From: CAYWEM01 sp964457225
Lineage (GTDB): Bacteria; Acidobacteriota; Aminicenantia; UBA2199
Length of the DNA stretch: 64,000 nt
Reading direction: 5' to 3'
Assembly: GCA_964457225.1 (NCBI GenBank)
Contig: CAYWEM010000002.1
Location: 252,583-316,582 of the forward strand
The notes beneath the pieces are model-generated. The model was given only the letters and a program-made list of their open reading frames with translations, made no database searches and was not told where the DNA came from. Of this stretch, positions 35,735-43,974 are shown in pieces (within the stretch, counting starts at the first letter, position 1; each line of letters begins with the position of its first letter). Made by a program: the position numbers and the translations under genes.

Positions 35735-36726
35735 TTTTTATTTCTGTATTCCTGGATATGCCGCTGCAGTATTTCGTAGATTTCCCGGGAAAACGCCTTG
35801 CCGATAAGTTCATCCATGCCTTCCCGCGAACTCAGGCGCCATTCCTCGGCCAGTTCCTGGCTTATCGATGTCACCTTGAGTCCATGTTCCTTCATGGCGG
35901 CCATGGTCTTTTTATCTATCTCTTCGGCTTCGCGGGCCAGCTTTGCCGCCACTCTGACCGTGGCGGCCATCATGGCCTGCTGCTGATCGGCCGGGATACG
36001 GTTCCAGATACGCGAAGACACTACTATCCCGCCCAACAGCGGCGAAACCTTCAGGTCAAGCATGTAAGGGGCAAAGGGAAAGTACTGCCCCGAACCGGCC
36101 AGCAACGGGTTCAGGTAAAAAGCGTTGACCATGCCGCTCTGCAGGGCCATCATCAGGTCACTCAATTCAGATGGCACGATATGATAACCCGCTTTTTTAA
36201 AAGCCTGTTCGAGCTCAGGCTCTCCAGTCATGAACGAGAGCTTGTGCTTTTTCAGATCATCAGGTTTGTTAACGGGATCTTTGGTGAAAAAGTGAAGCCA
36301 GCCCGCCATTGACCAGATGACCACCTTGAAGCCCTTTTCCTCGATCTTTTCTTCGAAAATGGGCTTCATTTTTTCCAGCACGTATTCCAACTCCGCTTCA
36401 TCACGAAAAAGAAAGGGGGTGTTCATGACAAAGGCATCGTCATGGAGCTTGCTCATGCCGACATTGGTCAACAGGGCCCCGCCCAGGGTGCCGATGCGGA
36501 TCTTGCGCAGCATGTCTTCCTCGGAACCTGCGATTCCACCCGGGTAAATGCGTAACTGCACCCGCCCCCCGGTGATCTTATGCCATTCTCGGCCGATTTC
36601 CAGCAGGGCGTCGTGCCAGGGGGAACGATCCGGAGCGATACTGCCTATTTTTATGGTCTGGGCGGCCAGTCCGCAGCAGATCATTAAAAAAACTATGAAT
36701 AACAGGCTTTTTTGATTTTTGCGCAT
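35731..36726 (-). CDS. TRAP transporter periplasmic binding protein (DctP/TatP-like)
   Basis: A 331-residue protein with a signal peptide (residues 1-22, ending GLAAQ) and the DctP fold: IKIGSIAPDRSPWHDALLEIGREW, RIYPGGIAGSEEDMLRKIRIG, the ligand helix region KKHKLSFMTGEPE, and ALQSGMVNAFYLNP. It captures the solute for the DctQM permease encoded next. I chose the ATG at 36726, which has GGGAGG five bases upstream and starts the signal peptide; the open frame to 36795 would run through the promoter. The neighbouring TatT gene suggests a TatT-TatP pair, as known from Treponema. Confidence 0.88.
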   Translation of the reverse strand: MRKNQKSLLFIVFLMICCGLAAQTIKIGSIAPDRSPWHDALLEIGREWHKITGGRVQLRIYPGGIAGSEEDMLRKIRIGTLGGALLTNVGMSKLHDDAFVMNTPFLFRDEAELEYVLEKMKPIFEEKIEEKGFKVVIWSMAGWLHFFTKDPVNKPDDLKKHKLSFMTGEPELEQAFKKAGYHIVPSELSDLMMALQSGMVNAFYLNPLLAGSGQYFPFAPYMLDLKVSPLLGGIVVSSRIWNRIPADQQQAMMAATVRVAAKLAREAEEIDKKTMAAMKEHGLKVTSISQELAEEWRLSSREGMDELIGKAFSREIYEILQRHIQEYRNKK

Positions 36727-36766
36727 GAGAGCCTCCCAGGCATGACCAAGAAACCAAGAGATGTTC

Positions 36767-36795
36767 ATTTTAGCGCAAATCGAATTGGCTTGCAA
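36767..36795 (-). promoter_or_regulatory. Promoter of the TRAP binding protein gene (TTGCAA-N17-TAAAAT)
   Basis: On the minus strand TTGCAA (36795-36790) and TAAAAT (36772-36767) are spaced by 17 bp, 40 bp before the ATG. The transporter can thus be expressed apart from the upstream genes. Confidence 0.6.
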
Positions 36796-36807
36796 ATCAG
36801 AGGTTCA

Positions 36808-37764
36808 TCAATCTTCGTCCGGAATGGCTGACTCATCGTCGAGGAAATAATTTTCCAGGTTTTCGAGCAGCCAGCGCGCCTTTCTCTGGTTCAGCACGTT
36901 CACCAGCCTGTTTTCGGGTTTCAGGTCCAGGTCGACGGCCAACACTTCCCGCAGGAGTTCCTGGAAAGCCGCCGCGTCCTGCTCACTCACCAGTACGGTG
37001 GTGGCCAGGGCCAGGCGGGCCGAGGTGGAATCGGGATTCAGCTCCAGGGCCCGCTGGAAATGAAGCCTGGCTTTTTGAGCGTCTCCGCCCATGTAAGCAG
37101 GCAAAGCACCGTAATACAGGGTGAAAAACTCGTCTATAGCCCCCTGCTTGAAACCGGGATCCAGTTCCCTGACTCTTTCCATGATGGCCGCCGCCGCCGG
37201 TATGGTCAGGCCCAGGTCCATGTCAAAAGGATCTATGGCAAAAGCTCCCAGCCAGCCGGCGCCGCTCCAGTAAAGCATTTCGGCATCAGCCGGCTTGACC
37301 CGTCCCAGGGCCCGGCGGTAATCCCGGGCCGCCAGGGCGGCTCTGAAACCGGGATACCGCTTTTCCAGGGCGGCCAGAATCATATCCCGGCCCCGCAAAT
37401 AGAGGTTTTTCGCCCGGCCGAAAGCGAACTCCTTTTCCCGGTAGCGTTCATCCTCAAGCATTGAGGCGGGATTGTCTATAAATGCGTTGGCGTACATGAT
37501 GTAGAGACTGCCGGTCTGCAGGGCCAGGCCGGCATGCCCGGGCAGGGAATTCAGCAGTGATTCGTACATCTTGATGGCGAAAGGCAGGGCCGCGGCGACC
37601 AGTTCAGGATCATTGTCCGTGGTGAAAGCATCCCCGCCGCCCGGAGCGGTCAGGGCATCCGCCACCTGGTTCAGGGCGAATTTTTTCAGAGAACACCCGG
37701 CAAGAGAGATCAACATAGGCAAAACCAACAACGCGATAAGAAGTGTTCTTTTATTTCCAGACAC
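36808..37764 (-). CDS. TRAP transporter TatT-component lipoprotein
   Basis: A 318-residue lipoprotein (signal ending MLISLAGCSLKK) made of TPR-like helices. The segments ALPFAIKMYESLLNSLPGHAGLALQTGSLY-type start and HFQRALELNPDSTSARLALATT fit the TatT family (T component of TRAP). In Treponema pallidum TatT forms a trimer that binds the periplasmic protein TatP and is thought to help capture hydrophobic ligands. Its place directly upstream of the binding protein and permease genes agrees with that role. Confidence 0.82.
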   Translation of the reverse strand: MSGNKRTLLIALLVLPMLISLAGCSLKKFALNQVADALTAPGGGDAFTTDNDPELVAAALPFAIKMYESLLNSLPGHAGLALQTGSLYIMYANAFIDNPASMLEDERYREKEFAFGRAKNLYLRGRDMILAALEKRYPGFRAALAARDYRRALGRVKPADAEMLYWSGAGWLGAFAIDPFDMDLGLTIPAAAAIMERVRELDPGFKQGAIDEFFTLYYGALPAYMGGDAQKARLHFQRALELNPDSTSARLALATTVLVSEQDAAAFQELLREVLAVDLDLKPENRLVNVLNQRKARWLLENLENYFLDDESAIPDED

Positions 37765-37786
37765 TTTGCCTCCTTGGGCCGTCTTT

Positions 37787-38560
37787 TTACAAGATGATTT
37801 CCAGAGCGGTTATCAGGGTCAGGTCGTTTTTCCTGATTCCCGGGGCCAGCGGTTGGTTGTTGAATCTTTCATGCAGGCGCACGGTCAGCCAAAGCGGTTC
37901 CTTCATCAGCAGGTTCAAGCTTATCCGGGATTCCAGGCGGTAGTCGGTGAACAGGTCGGCCAGGTTGGGCGTATAATTGGCCGACATGGAAATCCTGGAA
38001 TTGTTGTTGAATTTCCTCTCCCACAGGTAAGTCAGACTGAAACGCAGGGATTTACGATCCGGCACATCGCCTCTTGAATCGAGGAATTCACCGTTCATGG
38101 TAATCCCGAGACGTGATTTTCTCTCCTCCGTATCCAGGAAACGGCATTCCAGCCCCAGTCCGGCATTGGTACGCAGGTTGATTTCTGCAAAACGGTCCCG
38201 CTCGAAAAAAAGAGTGGCCGAGAGATTGAGGTTACGGCCGAGCTTGCGCGAGAAGTGATTCTGCCAGCGGGTGGCATCGGCGTTGGTGACCTTGTTGCTA
38301 ACTCCGTAAAGTTTTTCCAGCCTGGTCTGAAGTCGTGAATCGGCCAGACTGAGATCCAGCTTGCTTTCACCGCTGAACAGCTTGTTGGAAGTATTGCCGG
38401 AGTTGAGTGTAAGTCCGGCGTTCAGGGCCAGGTTCCAGTTTTTTTTCTTTTTTTCAGGAGCTTCCGCTTCCCCTGGCTCCGCTTGGGCACACAAAATGAA
38501 AGGCAGGAGAAATGAAATGAGCAGTACCGCTCCCGGAGCGGATTTTCCCAGCGTCATCAA
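37787..38560 (-). CDS. DUF481-type outer-membrane beta-barrel protein
   Basis: A 257-residue protein with a signal peptide (ending LCAQAEPGE) and alternating beta-strand segments to the end (WNLALNAGLTLNSGNTSNKLFSGE, LRFSLTYLWERKF), ending in the hydrophobic strand LTLITALEIIL, as outer-membrane barrels do. The early NSGNTS motif is typical of DUF481 salt-stress-type barrels. The ATG overlaps the stop of the pseudokinase-TonB gene by four bases. It lies 22 bp from tatT, suggesting one transcript linking envelope proteins. Confidence 0.72.
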   Translation of the reverse strand: MMTLGKSAPGAVLLISFLLPFILCAQAEPGEAEAPEKKKKNWNLALNAGLTLNSGNTSNKLFSGESKLDLSLADSRLQTRLEKLYGVSNKVTNADATRWQNHFSRKLGRNLNLSATLFFERDRFAEINLRTNAGLGLECRFLDTEERKSRLGITMNGEFLDSRGDVPDRKSLRFSLTYLWERKFNNNSRISMSANYTPNLADLFTDYRLESRISLNLLMKEPLWLTVRLHERFNNQPLAPGIRKNDLTLITALEIIL

Positions 38561-40428
38561 AAAGCGAATCTGATCGGCACGCTGATCCAGACCTTGACCC
38601 TGACGTCGTCTTTCATGGGCACGCTGTACTGCCAGCGCAGCAGGGTGTTGCGCACCAGGGTCTTCAGATCATCAGGGTGGTTGCCGATTATTCGTACATC
38701 ATCCACCCTACCTCTTTCGTTCACCAGTACCTGGGACATGATGGTGAAGTTGTTGCCGCTGTATTTGCGGCGCATGGTTTCGGTGACCATCGGGTCCGGA
38801 CCAGATTCTTTCTCGGGTCTCACGGTCAGCTGCTGCAGACCGACGGTATCACCTTCCTTTGTCCGCTGGCTTTCCTCAAGCTGTCTTCTCTGCTGTTCTT
38901 CCTGTCGCTGGCGCTCTTCCTGCTCGGCTCTCTGCCTGGCTTCTTCTTCCTGGCGCAATCGCTCGGCTGCAGCCTGGGCTTCTTCATCCAGGCGTCTCTG
39001 CTCTTCCTGTTGTTGTTCGACTTCCTGGGCTCTCAGGCGGGCCTGCTCAGCCTGCTGTTGGCGGCGCAGGTTTTCAAGCTCCAGGGCCCGCTGTTCTTCC
39101 AGGGCCCTTTTTTCTTCCTCGGTGGTTGCTTTCTGTTCTTCGAAGGCACGATTCAGATCGGCGACTCTCTGTTCATAAGTCCGGTCGATTTCTTCAAGCC
39201 TGGACTGTAACTGTGCCTGCTGACGCAGTTGTTCTTCTTCAAGTTGCCTGGTTTTTCCGAGCTGGTTGAAGTAGAAGAAAAGCACCACCGCCACCACCAG
39301 CACCGCCGCCCCGGCGACAAAGTATACCCAGCGTGATTTCTTCTTCTTTTCATCAAGGCCCTGCAGGATGTTCTGCACCAGCAGGCTGTCTTGCTCCTTG
39401 CTCGTTGCAGGTCTTTCCACCGGCGCCGGCTTGACCTTTTTTTCCTCGGGGAGAACGAATTTCAACTCCTCCTGCCTGGCCTTATCGTCTTCTTCCAGGA
39501 ATTCTCCGTAAAGCGAATTCATGAAATAAGCCAGGTTGAAGGTCTGGGTGGAAAGTTCTTCCAGGTGAAAATGACTGCCGATGTAAGCTTTGAGTTCCCT
39601 GGCGTTCTGGAAGCGTTTTTGCGGATCCGGGTTGAGCGTGCGCCGGAAGAAGAACGAAATCGCATCCAGGAATTCCTTGTCATTCTGGGGGAGCAGGTTC
39701 TTGAAAGTAAGAGAGGCCAGTTTCTGGTCGAAATCCTCTCCTTCGGCCAGGGTGAAATTCTTCCCGGTAAGCATCAGGTAAACCAGGTAACCGAGATGGT
39801 AAACGTCTGACTGCGGCATCACCCTTTCCCGACGGAGAGTCTCGGGAGTCAGCCAACTGCCGTATTTCTTTTCCAGTTCAGCATATATGGACTGGTTCCT
39901 GTGAATGTCGATGTAGGGAAAAACCCCGTAGTTCTTCAGTGCGATCTTGCCTTCGTATGAGATCAGTATGTTGTCCGGGGTTAACAGGCCGTGGAAGGAT
40001 TTTTCTCCGGCTATAACGATGGTGGCCCCCAAATCTATTATTTCAGCAACGTTCTGGGCGATGGCGAAAGCCAGGTCAAAGGGTACTGCGGAATGCTGGG
40101 CCTGGGCGTCCTTTATTATCTGTTCGCAGCTGCGGCCGGGGAAGTAATCGAATACCAGAAGACTTTCGCCGCTGTCAGGCATGGGACCGAGTATTTCCCG
40201 TGGTGAGAAGAAATTGGGAACATTGGATTTCTTGACGCCTTCCAGGAGAATTCTGATCTTTTTCCAGGCATCGGCATCGTTGCTGAAAACCGGATCAACT
40301 AATTCTATCAACTGGTGTTGCTGTGCTTTGCGGTTGACCAGTTTACAGCCACGGAAATTCACCCCCAGGGCGTCTTTGAACTGTTCCCCGAATATTACGT
40401 GTTCTCCCAATAAACGATGAGCGGCCAT
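38557..40428 (-). CDS. Pseudokinase-coiled-coil-TonB domain fusion protein
   Basis: A 623-residue three-part protein. Residues 1-330 have a Ser/Thr kinase-like fold, but with HGLLTPDNILI where HRDLKPEN is expected and KNYG in place of DFG, so catalytic Asp residues are missing and it is probably a pseudokinase. A membrane helix (WVYFVAGAAVLVVAVVLFFYF, near residue 370) is followed by about 150 residues of Glu/Gln/Arg-rich coiled coil. The last 90 residues form a TonB/TolA-like C-terminal domain (SQVLVNERGRVDDVRIIG, LLRWQYSVPMKDD). It could couple an intracellular signal to an envelope partner. GAGGTG precedes the ATG. Confidence 0.8.
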   Translation of the reverse strand: MAAHRLLGEHVIFGEQFKDALGVNFRGCKLVNRKAQQHQLIELVDPVFSNDADAWKKIRILLEGVKKSNVPNFFSPREILGPMPDSGESLLVFDYFPGRSCEQIIKDAQAQHSAVPFDLAFAIAQNVAEIIDLGATIVIAGEKSFHGLLTPDNILISYEGKIALKNYGVFPYIDIHRNQSIYAELEKKYGSWLTPETLRRERVMPQSDVYHLGYLVYLMLTGKNFTLAEGEDFDQKLASLTFKNLLPQNDKEFLDAISFFFRRTLNPDPQKRFQNARELKAYIGSHFHLEELSTQTFNLAYFMNSLYGEFLEEDDKARQEELKFVLPEEKKVKPAPVERPATSKEQDSLLVQNILQGLDEKKKKSRWVYFVAGAAVLVVAVVLFFYFNQLGKTRQLEEEQLRQQAQLQSRLEEIDRTYEQRVADLNRAFEEQKATTEEEKRALEEQRALELENLRRQQQAEQARLRAQEVEQQQEEQRRLDEEAQAAAERLRQEEEARQRAEQEERQRQEEQQRRQLEESQRTKEGDTVGLQQLTVRPEKESGPDPMVTETMRRKYSGNNFTIMSQVLVNERGRVDDVRIIGNHPDDLKTLVRNTLLRWQYSVPMKDDVRVKVWISVPIRFAF

Positions 40429-40534
40429 GCTTGCACCTCACAGTATGGAATTGAGTTTCGCATATATGGTAATGCAAAGTTTCTTTTTTTTCAATACCGG
40501 GGAATGAAGTCCGGATTTTCATGTTTTGTTTTTA

Positions 40535-40563
40535 TTGAACACCGCCCGGGCTTGTGCTATTAT
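40535..40563 (+). promoter_or_regulatory. Promoter of the thioredoxin operon (TTGAAC-N17-TATTAT)
   Basis: The hexamers are spaced by 17 bp and lie 27 bp before the ATG at 40591. Confidence 0.6.
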
Positions 40564-40590
40564 TTTTTTTTACTGACCAGGAGGAATAAA

Positions 40591-41811
40591 ATGAGGTTTA
40601 CCTTATCAGTCTTGATCGTTGTATCCCTGTTGCTGACCGCTTGCCAGAGCGGAGAAAGACAATCAGCCGAGTTTTCACGAGAACTGAGTACCATAAATCA
40701 GGAATTTGAAAAAAACGCCTCCTCTCTTCAGGAACAGGCGCTTCAGGCCAAGAGCCAGGAGGAGTTCAATCAAATCCGCCAGGAACTGACGCTGGCCCAG
40801 GAAAGGAAAAAAGAATCCATCAAGGAACTGTTGAAACGTTACGACGAGGCCAAACAAACTGATCAAATGCAGTTGTTCCGGGCCATGGCCCTTTCCGAAA
40901 CCGGCGAATTTGAACAGGCCGGGGAAATCCTGGAATCGTTGATCGGCAAAGCTTCAAAACTTTCCGACCAGGCTGTTTTTGAAAAAGTTAAGATCGCCCT
41001 GGCCCGCAATGATTACGGCGAAGCCCTGAAACTGCTTCGCAACGTCGAAGACAGGCTGGTTCCGGACCATCACCTGTACAACGTTTTCATCGCCCTGGCC
41101 GAATTCGGAACCGAAGCGGAAACCAGGCGCGAATACGCTGAAAAGTTTCTGGCCCTGGAGAACCTGCCTGCAAATCTTGAAAGCTTGAAACCACGTATGC
41201 TTTTCATCCTGGCCGAGCTGAGCGGAGCTGAACATGAGCTCGAAGCAGCCCTGGGTTATTTGCAACAGGCCCTGGCCCTGAATCCCGATGAACGACTGGA
41301 GCGCGGTATCAAGGCGAAAATCAAGCAGTTGGAAATACTTCAGCAGCAGGCTCCCGCCTTTAAAGCCGATACCTGGATCAACAGCCGTCCCCTGCTGCTG
41401 GAACAATTGAAGGGACGGGTGGTGGTACTGGATTTCTGGGCCACCTGGTGTCCCCCCTGCCGCAAGGTGATCCCCTTCCTGGAAGAAACGTTCAAATCCC
41501 TGGGTGAAGAAGGTCTGGTGGTAATCGGATTGACCAAGCTTTACGGCCGCTACGTTGATGATCAACAGAACATCCCCCAGGTCAGTGCCGCTGAAGAACT
41601 CGATTTGATCGGGGAATTTGTCAAGCGTTTCAATATCAGCTACCCGGTGGCTATCGATCATGAAGGACTGGCCTTTGAAAGCTACGGCATTTCGGCCATT
41701 CCCACCCTGGTACTGGTGGACAGGCAGGGGAATGTAGATTACATCAAGATCGGATCCGGCGATGAGGAACAACTGAAAGCGAAGATCCGTTCACTGCTGC
41801 AGAAACAATGA
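40591..41811 (+). CDS. TlpA-like thioredoxin lipoprotein with a helical N-terminal domain
   Basis: A 406-residue protein. A lipoprotein signal (VVSLLLTACQSG) comes first, then about 230 residues of TPR-like and coiled helices, then a C-terminal TlpA/ResA thioredoxin domain with FWATWCPPCRKVIPFLEE and the cis-Pro loop SAIPTLVLVD. It is probably a periplasmic disulfide reductase acting on exported or cytochrome maturation substrates. The ATG at 40591 follows CCAGGAGGAATAAA; the open frame extends further back only across the promoter. Its stop overlaps the start of a second thioredoxin gene. Confidence 0.85.
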   Translation: MRFTLSVLIVVSLLLTACQSGERQSAEFSRELSTINQEFEKNASSLQEQALQAKSQEEFNQIRQELTLAQERKKESIKELLKRYDEAKQTDQMQLFRAMALSETGEFEQAGEILESLIGKASKLSDQAVFEKVKIALARNDYGEALKLLRNVEDRLVPDHHLYNVFIALAEFGTEAETRREYAEKFLALENLPANLESLKPRMLFILAELSGAEHELEAALGYLQQALALNPDERLERGIKAKIKQLEILQQQAPAFKADTWINSRPLLLEQLKGRVVVLDFWATWCPPCRKVIPFLEETFKSLGEEGLVVIGLTKLYGRYVDDQQNIPQVSAAEELDLIGEFVKRFNISYPVAIDHEGLAFESYGISAIPTLVLVDRQGNVDYIKIGSGDEEQLKAKIRSLLQKQ

Positions 41812-42119
41812 GCCTGGAAAAAATAAACACCGCCGCCTGCAACGAACTGCTGGCAACCGCTTCACCGCTGTTGCTGGAATTTTCATCCCCGGGTTGCGCC
41901 CCCTGCCGCAAAAGCAGTCAGGTTATCGCGGAACTGCGGGCCGAATCAGACCAACCTGGATTTTCGGCCTATGTCGTGGATATAACCGAAGAACCGGAAT
42001 TAGCTCAGCGTTTCATGGTCTTCTCGGTTCCAACCACCATCTTGTTTATGCAGGGCCTCGAAAAAACCAGGATTTCCGGGGTCCCGAACAAGGACAAGCT
42101 CCGTGCCCTGTTGACCTGA
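41808..42119 (+). CDS. Thioredoxin-like protein
   Basis: A 103-residue protein without a signal peptide. The active site is SPGCAPCRKSSQ, and FSVPTTILFMQG supplies the cis-Pro loop. CAPC instead of CGPC and a missing Trp before it mark it as a divergent thioredoxin. The ATGA overlap with the TlpA-like lipoprotein gene suggests that the two are made together, perhaps as cytoplasmic and periplasmic members of one thiol relay, though no DsbD-type membrane partner is nearby. Confidence 0.8.
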   Translation: MSLEKINTAACNELLATASPLLLEFSSPGCAPCRKSSQVIAELRAESDQPGFSAYVVDITEEPELAQRFMVFSVPTTILFMQGLEKTRISGVPNKDKLRALLT

Positions 42120-42143
42120 GGTAACACTTATCACATGAACTGT

Positions 42144-42166
42144 CCGCAAAATGTTACATTTTGTGG
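42144..42166. promoter_or_regulatory. Palindromic activator site upstream of a sigma-54 promoter
   Basis: CCGCAAAATG-TTA-CATTTTGTGG is an inverted repeat with 10-base arms and one mismatch. It is centred near 42155, about 58 bp before the predicted transcript start. Enhancer-binding activators of sigma-54 RNA polymerase bind such sites. Confidence 0.55.
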
Positions 42167-42186
42167 TTTAAATGCTTCTTCAAGAC

Positions 42187-42202
42187 TGGCACAGACCTTG
42201 CA
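42187..42202 (+). promoter_or_regulatory. Sigma-54 (RpoN) promoter, full consensus match
   Basis: TGGCACAGACCTTGCA matches TGGCACRNNNNTTGCW at every defined position, with GG and GC exactly 10 bp apart. The transcript would begin near 42213, just at the ribosome binding site CAGGAGG, 12 bases before the ATG at 42225. Confidence 0.75.
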
Positions 42203-42224
42203 TGCCGGAGTTCAGGAGGATTAA

Positions 42225-42896
42225 ATGAAAAAAGCGATTCCATTCATACTGCTTCTGCTGCTTTGTTTCTCGGTCCAGCTCAGTTCTCAGGCCTTCAGCT
42301 TGAAAATCGGAGTTTTTGCCCCGGCCCTGGATTCTGACCTCTGGGCGATCAACCTGGAAAACCTGGCCATGGACAGGTCGGACCTGCTCTCAACCACATA
42401 CGGAGCTGAATACGAGTTCTTCCTGAACCGATTCGCTTCACTGAGTTTCGAAATGGGCAGCTACACCAAGAGCGTCTTTTCCCAGTACCGGGATTACGAA
42501 TTCCTGGATGGAACCCCCATCAGGCAGAACATCTCCCTGAGGATAACTCCGATTGAAATAGGAGCCAAGCTCTATCCCCTGAGCTATCGCCGCCAGTTTA
42601 TCCTGTATCTCGGCGCCAGTGCCGGCATATACGCCTGGAACTTCGAGCAATGGGGATCATTTATCAATTTCCAGGATTTTACGGTCAGCGAAGGAAACGC
42701 CGTCACCCGCACTTATACCCCGGGTTTCAGCGTTCGTTCCGGTATCTCTTACCGCTTCATGTACAATATCGCCTTTTTGCTCGAAGCAAAGTACCAGTAT
42801 TTGCGGGGTCGGCTCTCGGGTTTTTTCCAGGATTTTGAAAAACTCGATTTGAGCGGTTTCCAGGCCAGTTTAGGCATCACCTATTACTTCCGATGA
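42225..42896 (+). CDS. Outer-membrane beta-barrel protein
   Basis: A 223-residue protein with a signal peptide (IPFILLLLLCFSVQLSSQA) and alternating beta strands with aromatic girdles (SFEMGSYTKSVFSQYRDYEF, ISLRITPIEIGAKLYPL, QFILYLGASAGIYAW), ending in QASLGITYYFR with a terminal aromatic residue, the usual signal for outer-membrane insertion. It fits an eight-stranded OmpA/OmpW-like barrel. It stands directly behind a sigma-54 promoter and overlaps the GWxTD gene by four bases. Confidence 0.78.
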   Translation: MKKAIPFILLLLLCFSVQLSSQAFSLKIGVFAPALDSDLWAINLENLAMDRSDLLSTTYGAEYEFFLNRFASLSFEMGSYTKSVFSQYRDYEFLDGTPIRQNISLRITPIEIGAKLYPLSYRRQFILYLGASAGIYAWNFEQWGSFINFQDFTVSEGNAVTRTYTPGFSVRSGISYRFMYNIAFLLEAKYQYLRGRLSGFFQDFEKLDLSGFQASLGITYYFR

Positions 42897-43792
42897 AAAG
42901 AATAACGCTGATTTTCGCCGTTCCAATGCTGATCCTCTCCTGGTCCTGCGCCTTGAAGCAGCCCGTTCTGAAGGATGACCCCCTGTTTGAATCCTTTTTC
43001 GAAAAAGCCAGGCTGATTATGACCAAGGAAGAGATTTCCATATACCAGCACCTGCCCTCCAAGGAAGCCCGGGAAGAATTCATCGATGATTTCTGGAAAA
43101 AAAGGGATCCGGACCCGAGCAGCGAAGAAAACGAGAACCGGATCGAATTCGAAAGAAGAATAGAATACGCCAACCGCTGGTTCCGGGAAAACCGCCCCTC
43201 CGGCCGTGGCTGGGACACGGCCCGCGGCCGCATTCTGCTCCTGCTTGGGGAACCGGATGAAAGGGAATCAGTGCAGTGGATTCCTTCTCCCCAGGTCAAG
43301 GCCATCGAGCGCTGGATTTACTTCGATTTCGGCCTTTACCTGGAATTCTGGGATCGCCGGGGATTTGGAGAATTCCTGCTTGAATCGCCTCCGCCTGAAC
43401 TGCTTTCAGCTATTGAAAGATCACGTTTCACCCTTGACCTGCGAAACCGCGAGGCACTGAAGCGGGCCTTCAAATTCACGGTAAGATACCAGGATCAACA
43501 GCTGTTGGTCGAAATGCCGGTCAACCGGATCGTTTTCTCGAAGGAAAACGGAAATCTTGAGGCCCGTTTCCTGGTCACTGTGTACCTTTACCGTGAATAC
43601 GCCAAGACAGATGAGTTCACCCTTGAGCAGAACATCTCCCTTAATCAGAAAGAGGCACTGGACAGCAAAGACATACAATTCACCATACCGCTGCCCCTGG
43701 AAGAAAAAGGCCAGTATTACGTTGACCTGATCGTTGAAGATCTGGAAGCCGGCACGAAATACCGCAATTTCCATTCATTCCGGCTGCGCTGA
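42893..43792 (+). CDS. GWxTD-domain lipoprotein
   Basis: A 299-residue protein with a lipoprotein-type signal (LILSWSCAL). The GWxTD domain is visible as EFIDDFWKKRDPDPSS, RIEYANRWFRENRPSGRGWDTARGRILLLLGEPDE; the name-giving motif is here GWDTARG. A beta-rich C-terminal domain (RFLVTVYLYREYAK) follows. The family is common in Acidobacteriota, Aminicenantes and Bacteroidota, with unknown function, probably at the cell envelope. It is translationally coupled to the beta-barrel gene, suggesting they work together under RpoN control. Confidence 0.85.
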   Translation: MKRITLIFAVPMLILSWSCALKQPVLKDDPLFESFFEKARLIMTKEEISIYQHLPSKEAREEFIDDFWKKRDPDPSSEENENRIEFERRIEYANRWFRENRPSGRGWDTARGRILLLLGEPDERESVQWIPSPQVKAIERWIYFDFGLYLEFWDRRGFGEFLLESPPPELLSAIERSRFTLDLRNREALKRAFKFTVRYQDQQLLVEMPVNRIVFSKENGNLEARFLVTVYLYREYAKTDEFTLEQNISLNQKEALDSKDIQFTIPLPLEEKGQYYVDLIVEDLEAGTKYRNFHSFRLR

Positions 43793-43801
43793 GTTTACCG
43801 C

Positions 43802-43830
43802 TTGACAAAGTTTCAGCGCTGTTGTATTAA
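43802..43830 (+). promoter_or_regulatory. Promoter of the homocysteine operon (TTGACA-N17-TATTAA)
   Basis: A perfect -35 and a good -10 are spaced by 17 bp. The transcript would begin near 43837. Confidence 0.7.
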
Positions 43831-43836
43831 ATAACT

Positions 43837-43974
43837 TCATGATCAGTCCCACCATCTTTAACCTGATGATAATGCCAGGCCCGGAAGGGCCTATGTCCTG
43901 AACCGGGCGGGCTTTTCCGGGATCTTCCCCGTTTCCGACCTTCTGAAATCATTCCACCTGAAAAGGAGAAGATT
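43837..43974 (+). promoter_or_regulatory. Structured 5' leader of the homocysteine operon, possible regulatory RNA
   Basis: A 138-base leader. AGGCCC-GGAA-GGGCCT is a perfect 6-bp stem with a GGAA tetraloop, preceded by a CATC/GATG stem enclosing TTTAACCT. The segment CCCGG in the tetraloop stem could instead pair with CCGGG about 18 bases downstream, so two exclusive folds are possible. I cannot match it to a known riboswitch class. A sulfur-metabolite switch is only a guess from the genes downstream. Confidence 0.35.

Noticed and set aside
43837..43974. SAM-II riboswitch, suggested by TTTAACC followed by ATAATG
   Set aside because: The stem arrangement and the conserved GCTAAA-type end of SAM-II are missing. 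I kept it only as an unclassified structured leader.
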